Of a stretch of DNA of 34,333 nt, positions 23,539 through 32,245 are shown piece by piece. The notes under the pieces are model-generated. The model was not told the DNA's origin, did no database searches, and worked only from the letters and a program-made list of their open reading frames with translations. The stretch lies in contig SXIK01000102.1 of the NCBI GenBank assembly GCA_005772855.1, forward strand, positions 1 to 34,333, given 5' to 3'. Both the position numbers and the translations under genes were made by a program. The stretch is from Planctomycetia bacterium. GTDB lineage: Bacteria; Planctomycetota; UBA8108; SXIK01. How positions within the stretch are numbered: position 1 is the stretch's first letter; each line of letters opens with the position of its first letter.

Positions 23539-24717
23539 ATGGAGCGTGACGGCTTGGTGACTGACAGGATTCGAATTCCAGGGTTCTCACGTGCGGACCT
23601 TCATATTCACACGAATTACTCTGACGGCGTTGCCTCGCCGGAGGACGTTCTCAACTATTACGCAATCCATTCCGAAGCCAGCGTCATTGCGATCACGGAC
23701 CACGACACGATCGACGGGGCGCTTCACGCGAAGCGCCACGCTGAAAATCATGGCGACGTTTACGGGCACATCGAGGTGATCGTGGGGGAAGAGGTGTCGA
23801 CGAGCGACGGGCACGTGATCGGGCTCTTCATTGACCAGTGGATTCCTCCGGGCATGAGCGCCCGGAGAACTGTCGAGGTGATCCATTCCCAGGGCGGCAT
23901 TGCGATTGCGCCTCATCCCTACACGAGCTGGATGCGTTGGGCAGGGCTCATCGGCGTTGGGGACCTGATCAAGGAGATTCCGTTTGACGGTGTGGAGACA
24001 AGAAATTCCAACTTTACCGAGGTGTTCGCGAACCGTAAGGCCGTTCGGAACGCTGGCGATGTCGCTCGGCTGGGCAACTCCGACGGGCACTTTCTCGGGG
24101 CGGAGGGGCATTGCTTCACTGACTTCCCCGGCCGCACCGCCGAGGATCTGCGTCAGGCAATCCTCGAGCGTTCGACGCAGCCAGGGGGACGATGTTACGG
24201 CCTGTGGACGCTTTGCAAATTTGTGCTGGGGCAGGCCCGCGCGCGTGGCTCGATCTGGCCGCGCAGAGGAGACTTTCGACGAGAGTCTGCTGTGGGCGGG
24301 TTGCAGATTCGCATTCATCGGGAACCGGCTCAAGACATGGCGACCGTTGCGCCCCTGGGTCGCATTGATGCCCTGTCGATGCCGGAGCTCAAGGAAACGC
24401 TGCGACTCCTGGCGCAGGCACGACAGTCGGTCATAGTGGATCTGTCGTGCGTGGGCGGGGTCGATGCCTCCGGCGTGACGGCCCTTGTTGCCGGGCTGAG
24501 ACATGCCCGGGAAAACGGCGTCGGGTTCTGCCTTGCCGGCGTTCCACCGGTTTGCCAGCGTGCGCTGCGAGGCGCGGGGCTTTCGCGCGTGTTTCCGCAA
24601 ACGGGATCGATCGGAGGAGCCAGGGCTGTCGTGCTGGGACAGGCCAACAGCGTCCCCGGGGTGGTAAATGCCAAAGACGGTGGCGCGAGGAAATGCGTGG
24701 GAGGAGGCGTCCAGTGA
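23539..24717 (+). CDS. PHP phosphoesterase domain fused to a STAS domain
   Basis: 392 residues. The N-terminal PHP domain (about 17-225) keeps the metal-binding pattern [11 protein letters not shown] (His22, His24, Asp29), TDHDT (54-57), GEEV (83-86), PHPY (126) and GNSDGHF (Asp182, His184), predicting a metal-dependent phosphoesterase. The C-terminal segment (about 255-365) is a STAS domain like anti-sigma-factor antagonists: [15 protein letters not shown], then [17 protein letters not shown] with the DASG motif whose Ser311 is at the phosphorylatable position. PHP-STAS is not an arrangement I know. It sits between rmlB (25 bp gap) and rmlC (GTGA overlap), so it may regulate or process something in surface polysaccharide synthesis; that is inference. 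GTG 23557 is an alternative start. Confidence 0.8.
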   Translation: MERDGLVTDRIRIPGFSRADLHIHTNYSDGVASPEDVLNYYAIHSEASVIAITDHDTIDGALHAKRHAENHGDVYGHIEVIVGEEVSTSDGHVIGLFIDQWIPPGMSARRTVEVIHSQGGIAIAPHPYTSWMRWAGLIGVGDLIKEIPFDGVETRNSNFTEVFANRKAVRNAGDVARLGNSDGHFLGAEGHCFTDFPGRTAEDLRQAILERSTQPGGRCYGLWTLCKFVLGQARARGSIWPRRGDFRRESAVGGLQIRIHREPAQDMATVAPLGRIDALSMPELKETLRLLAQARQSVIVDLSCVGGVDASGVTALVAGLRHARENGVGFCLAGVPPVCQRALRGAGLSRVFPQTGSIGGARAVVLGQANSVPGVVNAKDGGARKCVGGGVQ

Positions 24718-25265
24718 AAGTCATCCCGGGCGAGCTGGAAGGGACGAAGATTCTCGAGCCCGTGGTGCATCGCGACCAACGAGGCTTTTTCCTTGAGACG
24801 TATCACGCCAGGAAGTATGCCGAAGTGGGATTGCCGACATTCGTGCAGGACAACCATTCTCGCTCTGGCTTTGGAACTCTGCGGGGTCTTCACGCGCAAC
24901 GGTGTCATCCACAGGGAAAGCTTGTGCGGGTGATCGAGGGCGAGATCTACGATGTGGCTGTGGATGTGCGGAAAGGTTCGCCGACCTTTGGCCGCTGGAT
25001 GGGTGTGGTTTTGTCAGCGGAGAACTTTCGTCAGATATACGTGCCTCCTGGTTTTTTGCATGGCTTCTGTGTCGTGAGCGAGATGGCACAGGTCGAGTAC
25101 AAGTGCTCAGACTTTTACGACCCGTCGGACGAACTCGCCGTAATCTGGAACGACCCCGGGCTCGCGATCACCTGGCCCGTGGCCAGGCCCATCCTCTCCG
25201 AGAAGGACCAGTCCCATCCGACGCTGGATCGGATCCTCGAGAAGCTGGCGACCTATCAACGGTAG
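24714..25265 (+). CDS. rmlC: dTDP-4-dehydrorhamnose 3,5-epimerase
   Basis: 183-residue cupin enzyme of dTDP-rhamnose synthesis. RGFFLETY (23-30), LRGLH with the catalytic His60, [18 protein letters not shown] (69-86) and PPGFLHGF (111-118) match the family, and the length is normal. The GTG start overlaps the PHP-STAS stop as GTGA; translation upstream is unrelated. The last gene of the rmlB operon. Confidence 0.92.
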   Translation: MKVIPGELEGTKILEPVVHRDQRGFFLETYHARKYAEVGLPTFVQDNHSRSGFGTLRGLHAQRCHPQGKLVRVIEGEIYDVAVDVRKGSPTFGRWMGVVLSAENFRQIYVPPGFLHGFCVVSEMAQVEYKCSDFYDPSDELAVIWNDPGLAITWPVARPILSEKDQSHPTLDRILEKLATYQR

Positions 25266-25346
25266 GGCCGCGAGCCAGCCTTGAGGTTCACAAGTTCGGC
25301 ATCAACTCTGTCCGCAGTGACACCCGCGTTCGGTGGATTTGTGACT

Positions 25347-25505
25347 TCACTGTTCCAGGCGCGACTTGGAGTAGAGTGGCGGTGGACCTGGTTCTTACAG
25401 GACACGTTCACTATTGCCACCGGACGCGCCGCATTGGCCGGGCGTGGGACCCGAAGAGTGAATGCGTTTACCACATCACGACGGCAGCCGGAGGTGTGTC
25501 ACTCC
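25347..25505 (+). pseudogene. Remnant of a metallophosphoesterase, cut off by repeat copy E
   Basis: Translation from 25376 reads VAVDLVLTGHVHYCHRT then VYHITTAAGGVSLH, the C-terminal metal-binding core of calcineurin/purple-acid-phosphatase-type metallophosphoesterases (GHVH motif). The preceding piece LFQARLGVE (25350-25376) lies in another frame, implying a frameshift near 25375. The match ends exactly where repeat copy E begins (25506). No start or N-terminal domain is present, so this is a decayed fragment. Confidence 0.55.
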
Positions 25506-25562
25506 ATACTCCTCGCGGGGGAGGAAGACCTCCACCGCACCGGCCGCCTGGCGGCGTCCCTC
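25506..25562 (-). repeat. Palindromic intergenic repeat, copy E (inverted, right-end half)
   Basis: ATACTCCTCGCGGGGGAGG at 25506 followed by AAGACCTCCACCGCACCGG is the inverted right end of copy A, and it matches copy D for about 55 bp including the GCCGCC..GGCG..CGTCC block. The hairpin GGGGGAGG-aaga-CCTCCaCC is kept with one mismatch. The left half is absent. Confidence 0.65.
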
Positions 25563-25916
25563 CGTCTCGCGTCTTGTGCTCGCTCCGACCGTTGGAGCCA
25601 ATTTCAGTAGTCGCTCCTGGCTTCGGACGGCTGTACGCCCGCGATGCTGTCCCGCCGCTCTCTACGCCTTGTGCGGCACGGCTCGGACTTTTCGTACTCT
25701 CCGTATACGTCTTCGTCCTCGCTCCCGGGGTACCCGCGAGAGAGGGCCGAGCGGGCATTCGCTCGGCCTCGGGCCTTACGGATCGACTACTGAAATAGGC
25801 TCTTGGCCGCTTCGGAACGAGCCGTCTTCACGACGGATCGCCGACGTTCGAGCGGCAAGAGCGTCCCGGAACTTGCAAATTGGGCGGGCCGCTAGAGTGC
25901 CGCCCAGTGCGCTCGG
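25563..25916. other. Intergenic region with a strong hairpin
   Basis: About 350 bp between convergent rmlC and trxB, with no convincing coding sequence. A 9-bp perfect stem GGCCGAGCG/CGCTCGGCC (25745-25768, 6-nt loop) extends by two pairs past a bulge. It has no T-tract but could terminate transcription from either side. Confidence 0.4.
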
Positions 25917-26861
25917 TTACTCCACTCCATGTTCGGCAAGCCATCTCTCGCAGTCGAGGGCAGCCATGCAGCCAGTGCCGGCGGCGCTGACGGCCTGGCG
26001 GTAGACTTTGTCGACGACGTCGCCGCAAGCGAAGACGCCCTCAACGTTCGTGAGCGTCCGGCCCGGCCTCACCTTGATGTAGCCGACCTCGTCCAGTTCG
26101 AGCTGGCCAGCGAGGAACTTCGAGTTGGGATCATGGCCGATTGCGTAGAAAATTCCGCTGCAAGGTATTGACCGCGCCTGGCCGGTCTTCACGTTCCTGA
26201 GCCTGGCCCCCGTGACCTTGTCGGTCCCTTCGGCATCCTCCAGCACGCTGTTCCACACGAGCTCGATCTTGGGATGTTTGAGTGCTCGCTCCTGCATGAT
26301 CTTGCTTGCCCGCAGCTCATCGCGTCGGTGCACAAGATAGACCCTTGAAGCGAACTTGGTAAGGTAGGTCGATTCCTCGACCGCAGTGTCGCCCCCGCCG
26401 ATCACGACCAGGTCCTTGTTCCGGAAGATTGGGAGCGCCCCGTCGCACACTGCACAGGCGCTGATTCCCTTCGTCCAGAGCCTCTCCTCGCCAGGTACAT
26501 GGAGGCGCTTCGCATTGGCACCGGTTGCGACAATGACGGCGTGAGTCTCGACTTCCCGTTCGGATGTCTTTACGCGGAAGGGTTTCTTGGAGATGTCGAC
26601 GTGAACGACATCCTCCCCAACGCATCGGGTGCCGTAGTCGATCGCCTGCTTGCGAAAGTGCGCCATGAGCTCGGGGCCCGAGATACCGGGGTGAGGGAAG
26701 CCTGGGTAGTTCTCAACCTCGGTGGTGGTCATGAGCTGCCCACCCGGGATTCCGCCCGCCTGGAAACCCTCGAAGAGGAGCGGCTTCAAGTTGGCTCGAC
26801 CCGCGTAAATGGCTGCGGTAAACCCGGCGGGGCCGGAACCGACGACGACGACTTTCTCCAT
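25917..26861 (-). CDS. trxB: Thioredoxin-disulfide reductase
   Basis: 314-residue flavoprotein that reduces thioredoxin with NADPH. FAD-binding GSGPAG (8-13), the redox-active CAVC (136-139) in the usual CxxC position, the NADPH-binding GGGDTA (155-160), the HRRDELRA motif and the final FACGDVVD are intact. ATG 26861 has GAAGGA about 9 nt upstream; a TTG 18 bases earlier would overlap that site. Transcribed away from hsp20, with repeat copy F between. Confidence 0.94.
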   Translation of the reverse strand: MEKVVVVGSGPAGFTAAIYAGRANLKPLLFEGFQAGGIPGGQLMTTTEVENYPGFPHPGISGPELMAHFRKQAIDYGTRCVGEDVVHVDISKKPFRVKTSEREVETHAVIVATGANAKRLHVPGEERLWTKGISACAVCDGALPIFRNKDLVVIGGGDTAVEESTYLTKFASRVYLVHRRDELRASKIMQERALKHPKIELVWNSVLEDAEGTDKVTGARLRNVKTGQARSIPCSGIFYAIGHDPNSKFLAGQLELDEVGYIKVRPGRTLTNVEGVFACGDVVDKVYRQAVSAAGTGCMAALDCERWLAEHGVE

Positions 26862-27009
26862 TCGCTGTGTGTCCTTCAAAAACTACTTGAGTAGGCTGTT
26901 GGAAGCCCTGAGTTTAACCAGTTGCCGATACCTTCGCCAGGCAGGCCGAGGGAGGCATACCGCACGCGGGCAGTGATGAGATCTTTTGCAGCCTGCGAAA
27001 GGTTGCGGC

Positions 27010-27105
27010 TGCTCGCGCCAGAGGCGCCCGGCGCCCATCAGGCGCCGAGGAGGGGGAGGACGCGTGTCGCGGCCGACGTGGGGGAGGGTCCGCCTCCCCC
27101 ACCAG
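27010..27105 (+). repeat. Palindromic intergenic repeat, copy F (divergent long form)
   Basis: Contains GCGCCAGAGGCGCCCGGCGC, then GGCGCCGAGGAGGGGGAGGA (shared with the extra module of copy D), and ends in a perfect 10-bp hairpin GTGGGGGAGG-gtccg-CCTCCCCCAC (27078-27102). The flanks to about 27185 (GCGCGAGGTATAG) vaguely recall the GCGAGGAGTATA terminus. It lies in the divergent trxB-hsp20 gap. Confidence 0.55.
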
Positions 27106-27233
27106 CAGAAACGAGCAGCAGGCTTGAGATGGTCTTCCTCTGCCCATTCGGAATGTCTCATGTGTGGGAGCGCGAGGTATAGATAGTGGCTCATGACGCC
27201 TGGCGTATGCCCCTGGTTGCGCCACGTCCCGTT

Positions 27234-27261
27234 TGTCTTCTCTTGACGGCCAGCTTATATT
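27234..27261 (+). promoter_or_regulatory. Sigma-70-like promoter of hsp20-dnaJ
   Basis: TTGTCT (27234-27239), 16 bp, TATATT (27256-27261), giving 4/6 and 5/6 matches and a predicted start near 27268, about 30 nt before ATG 27299. No CIRCE inverted repeat is present. Confidence 0.4.
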
Positions 27262-27298
27262 CCTTTTTCGATTTGCAACCATGGATCAAGGAGCTTTC

Positions 27299-27748
27299 AT
27301 GCAACTGAAACCTTGGAACCCCTGGGAGGAGCTGGAGCGGATCCAGGCCGGGATGGACCAACATCTACGCGCCTTTCTCGACAGGCTGCGACAGACGGTT
27401 CCCGGAAATCCGATCGCTTTTGTGCCCCCGATTGACGTGGTTGAGTCGGACGACGAGTACCAGTTTTACCTGGCGCTTCCCGGCATGGTGGAGGAGGACA
27501 TCGACATCTTGGTTGAGGGCCGGCAGTTGATCATCAGGGGCGAAAGAGAGTGTTTCTATGAGCCAAGGCAATTGATCGTTCATCAAGCCCAGTGCAAGTA
27601 CGGCTTTTTCGAGCGGCGCATTGAGCTCCCCAAGGCGGTTTCAAGCGAGGGCATTCGGGCGAGCTACGAGGCCGGGGTGCTCTCGATCCACGTTCCGAAG
27701 ACGTCGCCTGCAGCGCAAGAAGAGAAAGTCGACGGAGGTCTGGCTTGA
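27299..27748 (+). CDS. Small heat-shock protein (Hsp20/alpha-crystallin)
   Basis: 149-residue ATP-independent chaperone that holds unfolding proteins. The N-terminus [16 protein letters not shown] is typical; the alpha-crystallin domain spans about 38-135 ([20 protein letters not shown], then a beta-rich core ending GVLSIHVPK). ATG 27299 has AAGGAG 7 nt upstream; the ATG at 27281 is an alternative. The stop overlaps the dnaJ start as TTGA, so holding and DnaK-linked refolding are coexpressed. Confidence 0.88.
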   Translation: MQLKPWNPWEELERIQAGMDQHLRAFLDRLRQTVPGNPIAFVPPIDVVESDDEYQFYLALPGMVEEDIDILVEGRQLIIRGERECFYEPRQLIVHQAQCKYGFFERRIELPKAVSSEGIRASYEAGVLSIHVPKTSPAAQEEKVDGGLA

Positions 27749-28797
27749 GCACCCAACTTGGCAAGGACTATTACAAGATCCTCGGGGTAAAGAAGGATGC
27801 AAGCGAGGAGGATCTGCGCAAGGCGTACCGAAAGCTTGCCCTCAAGTACCACCCGGACAAGAACCCCAACAACCCCGAGGCGGAGCGGAAGTTCAAGGAG
27901 GCCGCCGAGGCGTTCGAGGTGCTCTCGAACAAGGAAAAACGCGAGACCTACGACGCGCGTGGAGACGAGGGGTTGCGTGACATGGGCTTCGAGGGCTTTC
28001 AGACGAATGAGGACATCTTCTCGCACTTCGGCGATATCTTCGGCGACGTCTTCGGCCAACGCTTCTACCGCCGCCAGGCCGTTCAGCCTCAAAGGGGCGC
28101 GGACACCCGGTACTCGCTCAACGTCAGCTTTCTTGAGGCGGCGCTCGGCACGAGCCGGGATATTTCGGTTGAGGGGCATGTGACCTGCATGGACTGTCAA
28201 GGCACAGGTGCCGTGGGAGGCAAGCCGCAAGTTTGCTCCAAGTGTGCTGGTACGGGCCATCAGTCGCGCCGCGGCCGGGGCCAGGGTGGATTTTTCTCCG
28301 TCAGCTCCGAGTGTGACGCCTGCGGCGGGTCGGGTCAAAGCCCCGAAAAGGGCTGCCGTATCTGCGGCGGAAAGGGCAGGGTGTACCGTGAGAAGCGTTT
28401 GACGGTGAAGATTCCGCCGGGTGTTGCCGACAGCCAAGTCCTGCGATTGCCGGGACAGGGCGAGGCGGGAACCCATGGTGGGCAAGCCGGCGACCTGCTC
28501 CTGGAAGTGCATGTCGACTCGCACCCCGAGTTTACGCGGGATGGGCTCAACATTCGCTCGCTTGTGAAAGTGCCGGTGAAGACGGCTCTCCTGGGTGGTG
28601 ATGTCGAGGTCACCACGCTGCGCGGCACGCTCGCCTTGCGAGTGCCAAAGGGGACCTCTTCCGACTCCTGGCTCCGTCTTCGAGGTCAGGGAATCGAGAC
28701 GCGAAGCGACAAGGGAGACCATCTTGTACGTGTCGTGATCACGGTGCCCAAGGATCTCTCGCCCGAGGCGCTGGAGGCGGTGGGCAAGGTGCTCTAA
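27745..28797 (+). CDS. dnaJ: Chaperone protein DnaJ
   Basis: 350 residues. J-domain (8-72) with HPD (36-38) that activates DnaK, a short FG linker (about 80-108), a zinc-binding domain with four CxxCxGxG repeats (Cys148/151, 164/167, 190/193, 204/207) and the C-terminal substrate-binding beta domains. All key residues are present. The TTG start (27745) overlaps the hsp20 stop; GGAGG lies just upstream and no other start fits as well. No dnaK or grpE gene is in the window. Confidence 0.93.
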   Translation: MSTQLGKDYYKILGVKKDASEEDLRKAYRKLALKYHPDKNPNNPEAERKFKEAAEAFEVLSNKEKRETYDARGDEGLRDMGFEGFQTNEDIFSHFGDIFGDVFGQRFYRRQAVQPQRGADTRYSLNVSFLEAALGTSRDISVEGHVTCMDCQGTGAVGGKPQVCSKCAGTGHQSRRGRGQGGFFSVSSECDACGGSGQSPEKGCRICGGKGRVYREKRLTVKIPPGVADSQVLRLPGQGEAGTHGGQAGDLLLEVHVDSHPEFTRDGLNIRSLVKVPVKTALLGGDVEVTTLRGTLALRVPKGTSSDSWLRLRGQGIETRSDKGDHLVRVVITVPKDLSPEALEAVGKVL

Positions 28798-28845
28798 CGG
28801 CCCAGTCCGCAGACCGGAACGAGTCAGAACAACTACCAGCGGGTG

Positions 28846-30156
28846 TCAACCCACTTCCGGAGGCTCCGGCGGAAACCCCTCTGGATAGAGAGTGCGGAGC
28901 TTGCCGAGCCTTGCTGGCGACATGGCCGCCTTTACAAGAGCGCCCTCGGTGAGGTACTCGGTTGAGAGCAGGCGTCCATTTTCGCGAATGTAAGCGAGAA
29001 TCTCTCCACGGGAGTGCGGGATCAACACCTCCAAATTCCTGTCCTTCCCGTGAAGGCGGTCCACGAGCGCCTCACGAATCGCAGGGATGCCCTGGCTTGT
29101 GACAGCCGAAACCTCGAAGGCCCGCTCTCTCGGCAACAGGTGCTCCGAGAGGTTGCGGGCTTCGGGGAGGCGATCCGGCGGGATGGCATCCCACTTGTTG
29201 AAGAGAACCCACGTCTCTTTCTCCTGGCACTCGAGATCCTCAAGCACCCGCCTCACCGTCTTCATTTGCTGGAGAGCCTCCGTCGAGCTGGCGTCGACCA
29301 CGTGGAAGAGGAGGTCGGCGTATTGTGTCTCGGTGAGCGTGGCTTGGAAGCTCGCGACCAGGTGGTGGGGCAGCTCTCGGATGAAACCGACCGTATCGCT
29401 CACGAGCACGTGCCGGTTGTCCTCGACGAGCCAACGGCGGACGCGAGTGTCGAGCGTCGCGAAGAGCTTGTCCTCGACCAGCTCTTCCGAGCCTGTCAAA
29501 CGATTCAGGAGCGTCGATTTTCCAGCATTCGTGTAGCCAACGAGCGCGATCACAAATTCGTTTCTTCGGTGGAGAAACGACGCCTCCCTCTGTCCTTCAA
29601 GGTCCCGTAGATCTCGTTCTAGCTTCTGGACTCTTGTGCGGACGATCCGCTTGTCCTCCTCGAGTTGGGTTTCTCCGGGGCCTTGCATTCCGATCCCGCC
29701 CTCGTAGCGGGAGAGGTGCGTCCAGAGACGTTTCAAGCGAGGAAGGCTGTACTTGAGCTGCGCAAGTTCCACTTGCAGCTTCGCCTGACGTGTGCGGGCA
29801 CGTCGGCTGAAAATGTCCATGATGAGCTGGCTGCGATCGACCACCTTGCGCTCCGTGAGCTTCTCGAGGTTGCGCTCCTGGGCTGGACTCAGGTCGTTGT
29901 CCGTGATGACGACGTCGACATCGAGCGATTGCGACAGGCTTGCCAACTCCGTGACCTTGCCTTTTCCAATGTAAGTCGCCGGGTGAGGACGGGCGAGGTT
30001 CTGCACCATGGAACCAACGACAATCGCCCCGGCCGTTTCTGCCAGGCGAGTGATCTCGGCCAGTGGGTCCTCGATCTCTCTCCGGCCCTTGATCGTGGCC
30101 TTGACGATCAACGCGCGCTCGTTTTTCGCGAATCCCGAGGAGTTGTCGGCTTGCAT
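28846..30156 (-). CDS. hflX: GTPase HflX
   Basis: 436-residue ribosome-associated GTPase that splits stalled or heat-damaged ribosomes. The HflX N-terminal domain includes the signature GGIGMQGPGETQLEEDKR (153-170); the G domain has G1 GYTNAGKST (207-215), G3 DTVGFIR (254-260) and NKWD. Convergent with dnaJ. The start ATG 30156 lies 19 nt after the nadB stop, so nadB-hflX is probably an operon, though no clear Shine-Dalgarno precedes it. Confidence 0.93.
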   Translation of the reverse strand: MQADNSSGFAKNERALIVKATIKGRREIEDPLAEITRLAETAGAIVVGSMVQNLARPHPATYIGKGKVTELASLSQSLDVDVVITDNDLSPAQERNLEKLTERKVVDRSQLIMDIFSRRARTRQAKLQVELAQLKYSLPRLKRLWTHLSRYEGGIGMQGPGETQLEEDKRIVRTRVQKLERDLRDLEGQREASFLHRRNEFVIALVGYTNAGKSTLLNRLTGSEELVEDKLFATLDTRVRRWLVEDNRHVLVSDTVGFIRELPHHLVASFQATLTETQYADLLFHVVDASSTEALQQMKTVRRVLEDLECQEKETWVLFNKWDAIPPDRLPEARNLSEHLLPRERAFEVSAVTSQGIPAIREALVDRLHGKDRNLEVLIPHSRGEILAYIRENGRLLSTEYLTEGALVKAAMSPARLGKLRTLYPEGFPPEPPEVG

Positions 30157-30175
30157 TGTCTATATTGCGGGGCTC

Positions 30176-31840
30176 CTATGCCCCGGGCCGCCTGAGGTCA
30201 TCTCGTGTGACAGTCTGGTGTTTGTGCCAGCGGGCATCGTCCCGCCTGGGGAAGTCGGTTCGGAAGTGCACACCTCTTGACTCCTCTCTCCTCAACGCCG
30301 AGATCGTGAGCAGGTATGCCGTGACAAGCATGTTCTGTAAGGTCCAGCTTGGAACTTCATGGAAGTCGCTTCCGAGTACGTAGGGCACCCACGAAGCGAT
30401 CTGCTTGAGGGCGGAGCTGAGCTCGGGGCCGTTTCGCTCGAGCCCGACCTTGAGCCAGAGGAGGCTTTTCAAGCTGACTGTCAGATCGTTGAGATCCAGT
30501 GCCGGGGCCTTCGGGCCTGGGCTCGTCGGCGACCCTTCGACGGAGAATGGCTCCGGTGCCGCGCATCCTCTGGCTTCCGCGGCAGCCCTGCGTCCAGCTC
30601 TGTGACCGAACACGAGGCCTTCGAGGAGAGAGTTTGACGCCAGGCGATTGGCTCCGTGGAGTCCCGTCGACGAGACCTCGCCGGCGGCGAAGAGCCCTGG
30701 CACAGTCGTGCGGCCTTCAAGGTCCGTCTTCACTCCGCCGATTGAGTAGTGTGCGCTGGGTCGCACGGGGATTGGCTCCTTCAAGATATCGATCCCGAAG
30801 CCGCGCAGGATCTCAAGGATCCGGGGAAACCTGGCCCGGATTTTTTCCGGGGCGATCGCCGAGAGGTCGAGCCAGACCTTGTTTTCGCGCCGCTCGCGCA
30901 TGACGGTGACGATTCCTCGGCTCACGACATCGCGCGGTGCCAGGTCGCCGAGTGGATGGAAGCGGTGCATGAAAGTGTTGCCGGCGCCGTCGCGAAGGAC
31001 GCCACCCTCACCTCGGACGGCCTCGGTGATCAGGAAGCGGTCGGCGCCTGCGAGGTAAAGCGTCGTGGGGTGAAACTGCATGAACTCGAGGTCCTGGAGC
31101 GCGGCGCCGGCGCGAAAGGCCATGGCGATTCCATCTCCCGTGGTGACTTTCGGGTTGGTGGTCTCGCGGTAGAGGCGCCCGGCACCGCCCGTGGCCAGAA
31201 CTACGCGGCGAGCCCAGGCGCACTCGAGCTCGCTGTCGGGGCGGAGCAGCACGGCGCCCATTACCTCGCCACTGCGGGTAACAAGGTCCACCGCAAAAGT
31301 GTGCGCAAGGATGGTGATGTTCGGACGTTCGAGGACGGCATCGAGAAGCACCCGTTCGACCTCGCGTCCCGACGTGTCACCGCGATGGAGAATGCGTGGA
31401 TGTGAGTGGCCGCCCTCGAGGGTCAAGTGGATTTTGCCGCTCGGCTCCCGGTCGAAGTTGGCGCCCATCTCGAGTAGACGCTGGACTTCAACAACGCCCT
31501 CGGTGGCGGTGAGTTGCACCGCCTCCTCGTCAGCGAGTCCGTCCGAAGCGCTCAGTGTGTCCTTGACGTGGCTCGAAAGCGAGTCACCGGTCGCCTCCGG
31601 GTCAATTACCGCCGCCACTCCGCCCTGCGCGTAGATAGTCGCGGTTTCCTCCAAGGCATCCTTGGCCACCAGGAGAACCTCGATCCCCGGGTCATCGGAC
31701 GCGGCCAGTGCGGCGCTGAGCCCTGCCACTCCGCTTCCGATGATCAGGACATCCGTGAAGCGGTGTGGAATCTTTGAAACCCTGAACGAGACAAGGTAGC
31801 GCCGAAGGAGGTGCTGCGGGTGGTTCGAGGGCTCAGGCAT
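30176..31840 (-). CDS. nadB: L-aspartate oxidase
   Basis: 554-residue FAD enzyme of NAD synthesis that oxidises aspartate to iminoaspartate for NadA. FAD-binding GSGVAGLSAAL (about 35-45), the EGGHSHPRILHRGDTSG active-site segment, HPTTLYLAG, RGEGGVLRD and the conserved ARDVVSRG are present, with a normal C-terminal domain. nadA and nadC are not adjacent. No Shine-Dalgarno precedes ATG 31840, but TACAAT lies 8 nt upstream, suggesting a leaderless transcript. Confidence 0.92.
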   Translation of the reverse strand: MPEPSNHPQHLLRRYLVSFRVSKIPHRFTDVLIIGSGVAGLSAALAASDDPGIEVLLVAKDALEETATIYAQGGVAAVIDPEATGDSLSSHVKDTLSASDGLADEEAVQLTATEGVVEVQRLLEMGANFDREPSGKIHLTLEGGHSHPRILHRGDTSGREVERVLLDAVLERPNITILAHTFAVDLVTRSGEVMGAVLLRPDSELECAWARRVVLATGGAGRLYRETTNPKVTTGDGIAMAFRAGAALQDLEFMQFHPTTLYLAGADRFLITEAVRGEGGVLRDGAGNTFMHRFHPLGDLAPRDVVSRGIVTVMRERRENKVWLDLSAIAPEKIRARFPRILEILRGFGIDILKEPIPVRPSAHYSIGGVKTDLEGRTTVPGLFAAGEVSSTGLHGANRLASNSLLEGLVFGHRAGRRAAAEARGCAAPEPFSVEGSPTSPGPKAPALDLNDLTVSLKSLLWLKVGLERNGPELSSALKQIASWVPYVLGSDFHEVPSWTLQNMLVTAYLLTISALRREESRGVHFRTDFPRRDDARWHKHQTVTRDDLRRPGA

Positions 31841-31848
31841 GGGGGCAC

Positions 31849-31854
31849 ATTGTA
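31849..31854 (-). promoter_or_regulatory. -10 box of a probable leaderless nadB promoter
   Basis: TACAAT (31854-31849, minus strand) is followed by 8 nt and ATG 31840, exactly as at mfnD. No -35 is recognised. Confidence 0.35.
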
Positions 31855-31860
31855 TCTCAG

Positions 31861-31895
31861 GTCGCAGGTCTTTCTCCCTCGCAAGAGGAATCTAG
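31861..31895 (+). repeat. Degenerate right-end piece of the palindromic repeat (copy G)
   Basis: GTCGCAGGTCTTTCTCC followed by CTCGCAAGAGGAATCTAGT resembles the copy A right end (GGTCTTCCTCCCCCTCGCGAGGAGTATAGT) and copy D. Only this piece is recognisable, so the assignment is tentative. Confidence 0.3.
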
Positions 31896-32245
31896 TGAAC
31901 CAGGGGTTTGACCCGGATTCGGGCGGTCTTGAGCGGCCAGGCATGCTCCAGTAAACGGGACGAGAAGCTCTTTTCGTGTATTTTATTCAGTCACTGCGCT
32001 GTGTTCCCAAAAAACATTTCCGGCCCTGGGGGGCGAGTCAGGGCCCGGGTGGGAGGGCCAAGAGATGCGCCAGTCCCGGGAATCTCCGCCATCAAGCGTT
32101 TGCGGCGCAAGGACTTCAGGGCATCCGGTCGATAAACTGTGGGCTTGATATTCTGCCCGGTCAAAATGAGGCCCCAGGCTTGCACGGCATTTCACTGGTA
32201 GACGGCATATAGGCCCCCGAGAATACCCGTCTCTTCCGCTCTGAA
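31896..32245. other. Divergent nadB-gspK intergenic region
   Basis: About 350 bp without a coding sequence I can support. A 7-bp hairpin GGCCCTG/CAGGGCC (32022-32045, 10-nt loop) is present. No convincing promoter or Shine-Dalgarno for the plus-strand gene was seen. Confidence 0.3.

Noticed and set aside
24902-25798. Open frame running from rmlC into the intergenic region
   Set aside because: Its first part is out of frame with rmlC; only the short metallophosphoesterase-like stretch (25376-25505) shows similarity and it is listed as a remnant.
27181-27298. CIRCE or other heat-shock operator before hsp20
   Set aside because: No TTAGCACTC/GAGTGCTAA inverted repeat is present; only a sigma-70-like promoter is seen.
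27664-28722. Minus-strand open frame opposite dnaJ
   Set aside because: Shadow of the dnaJ gene; no family resemblance.
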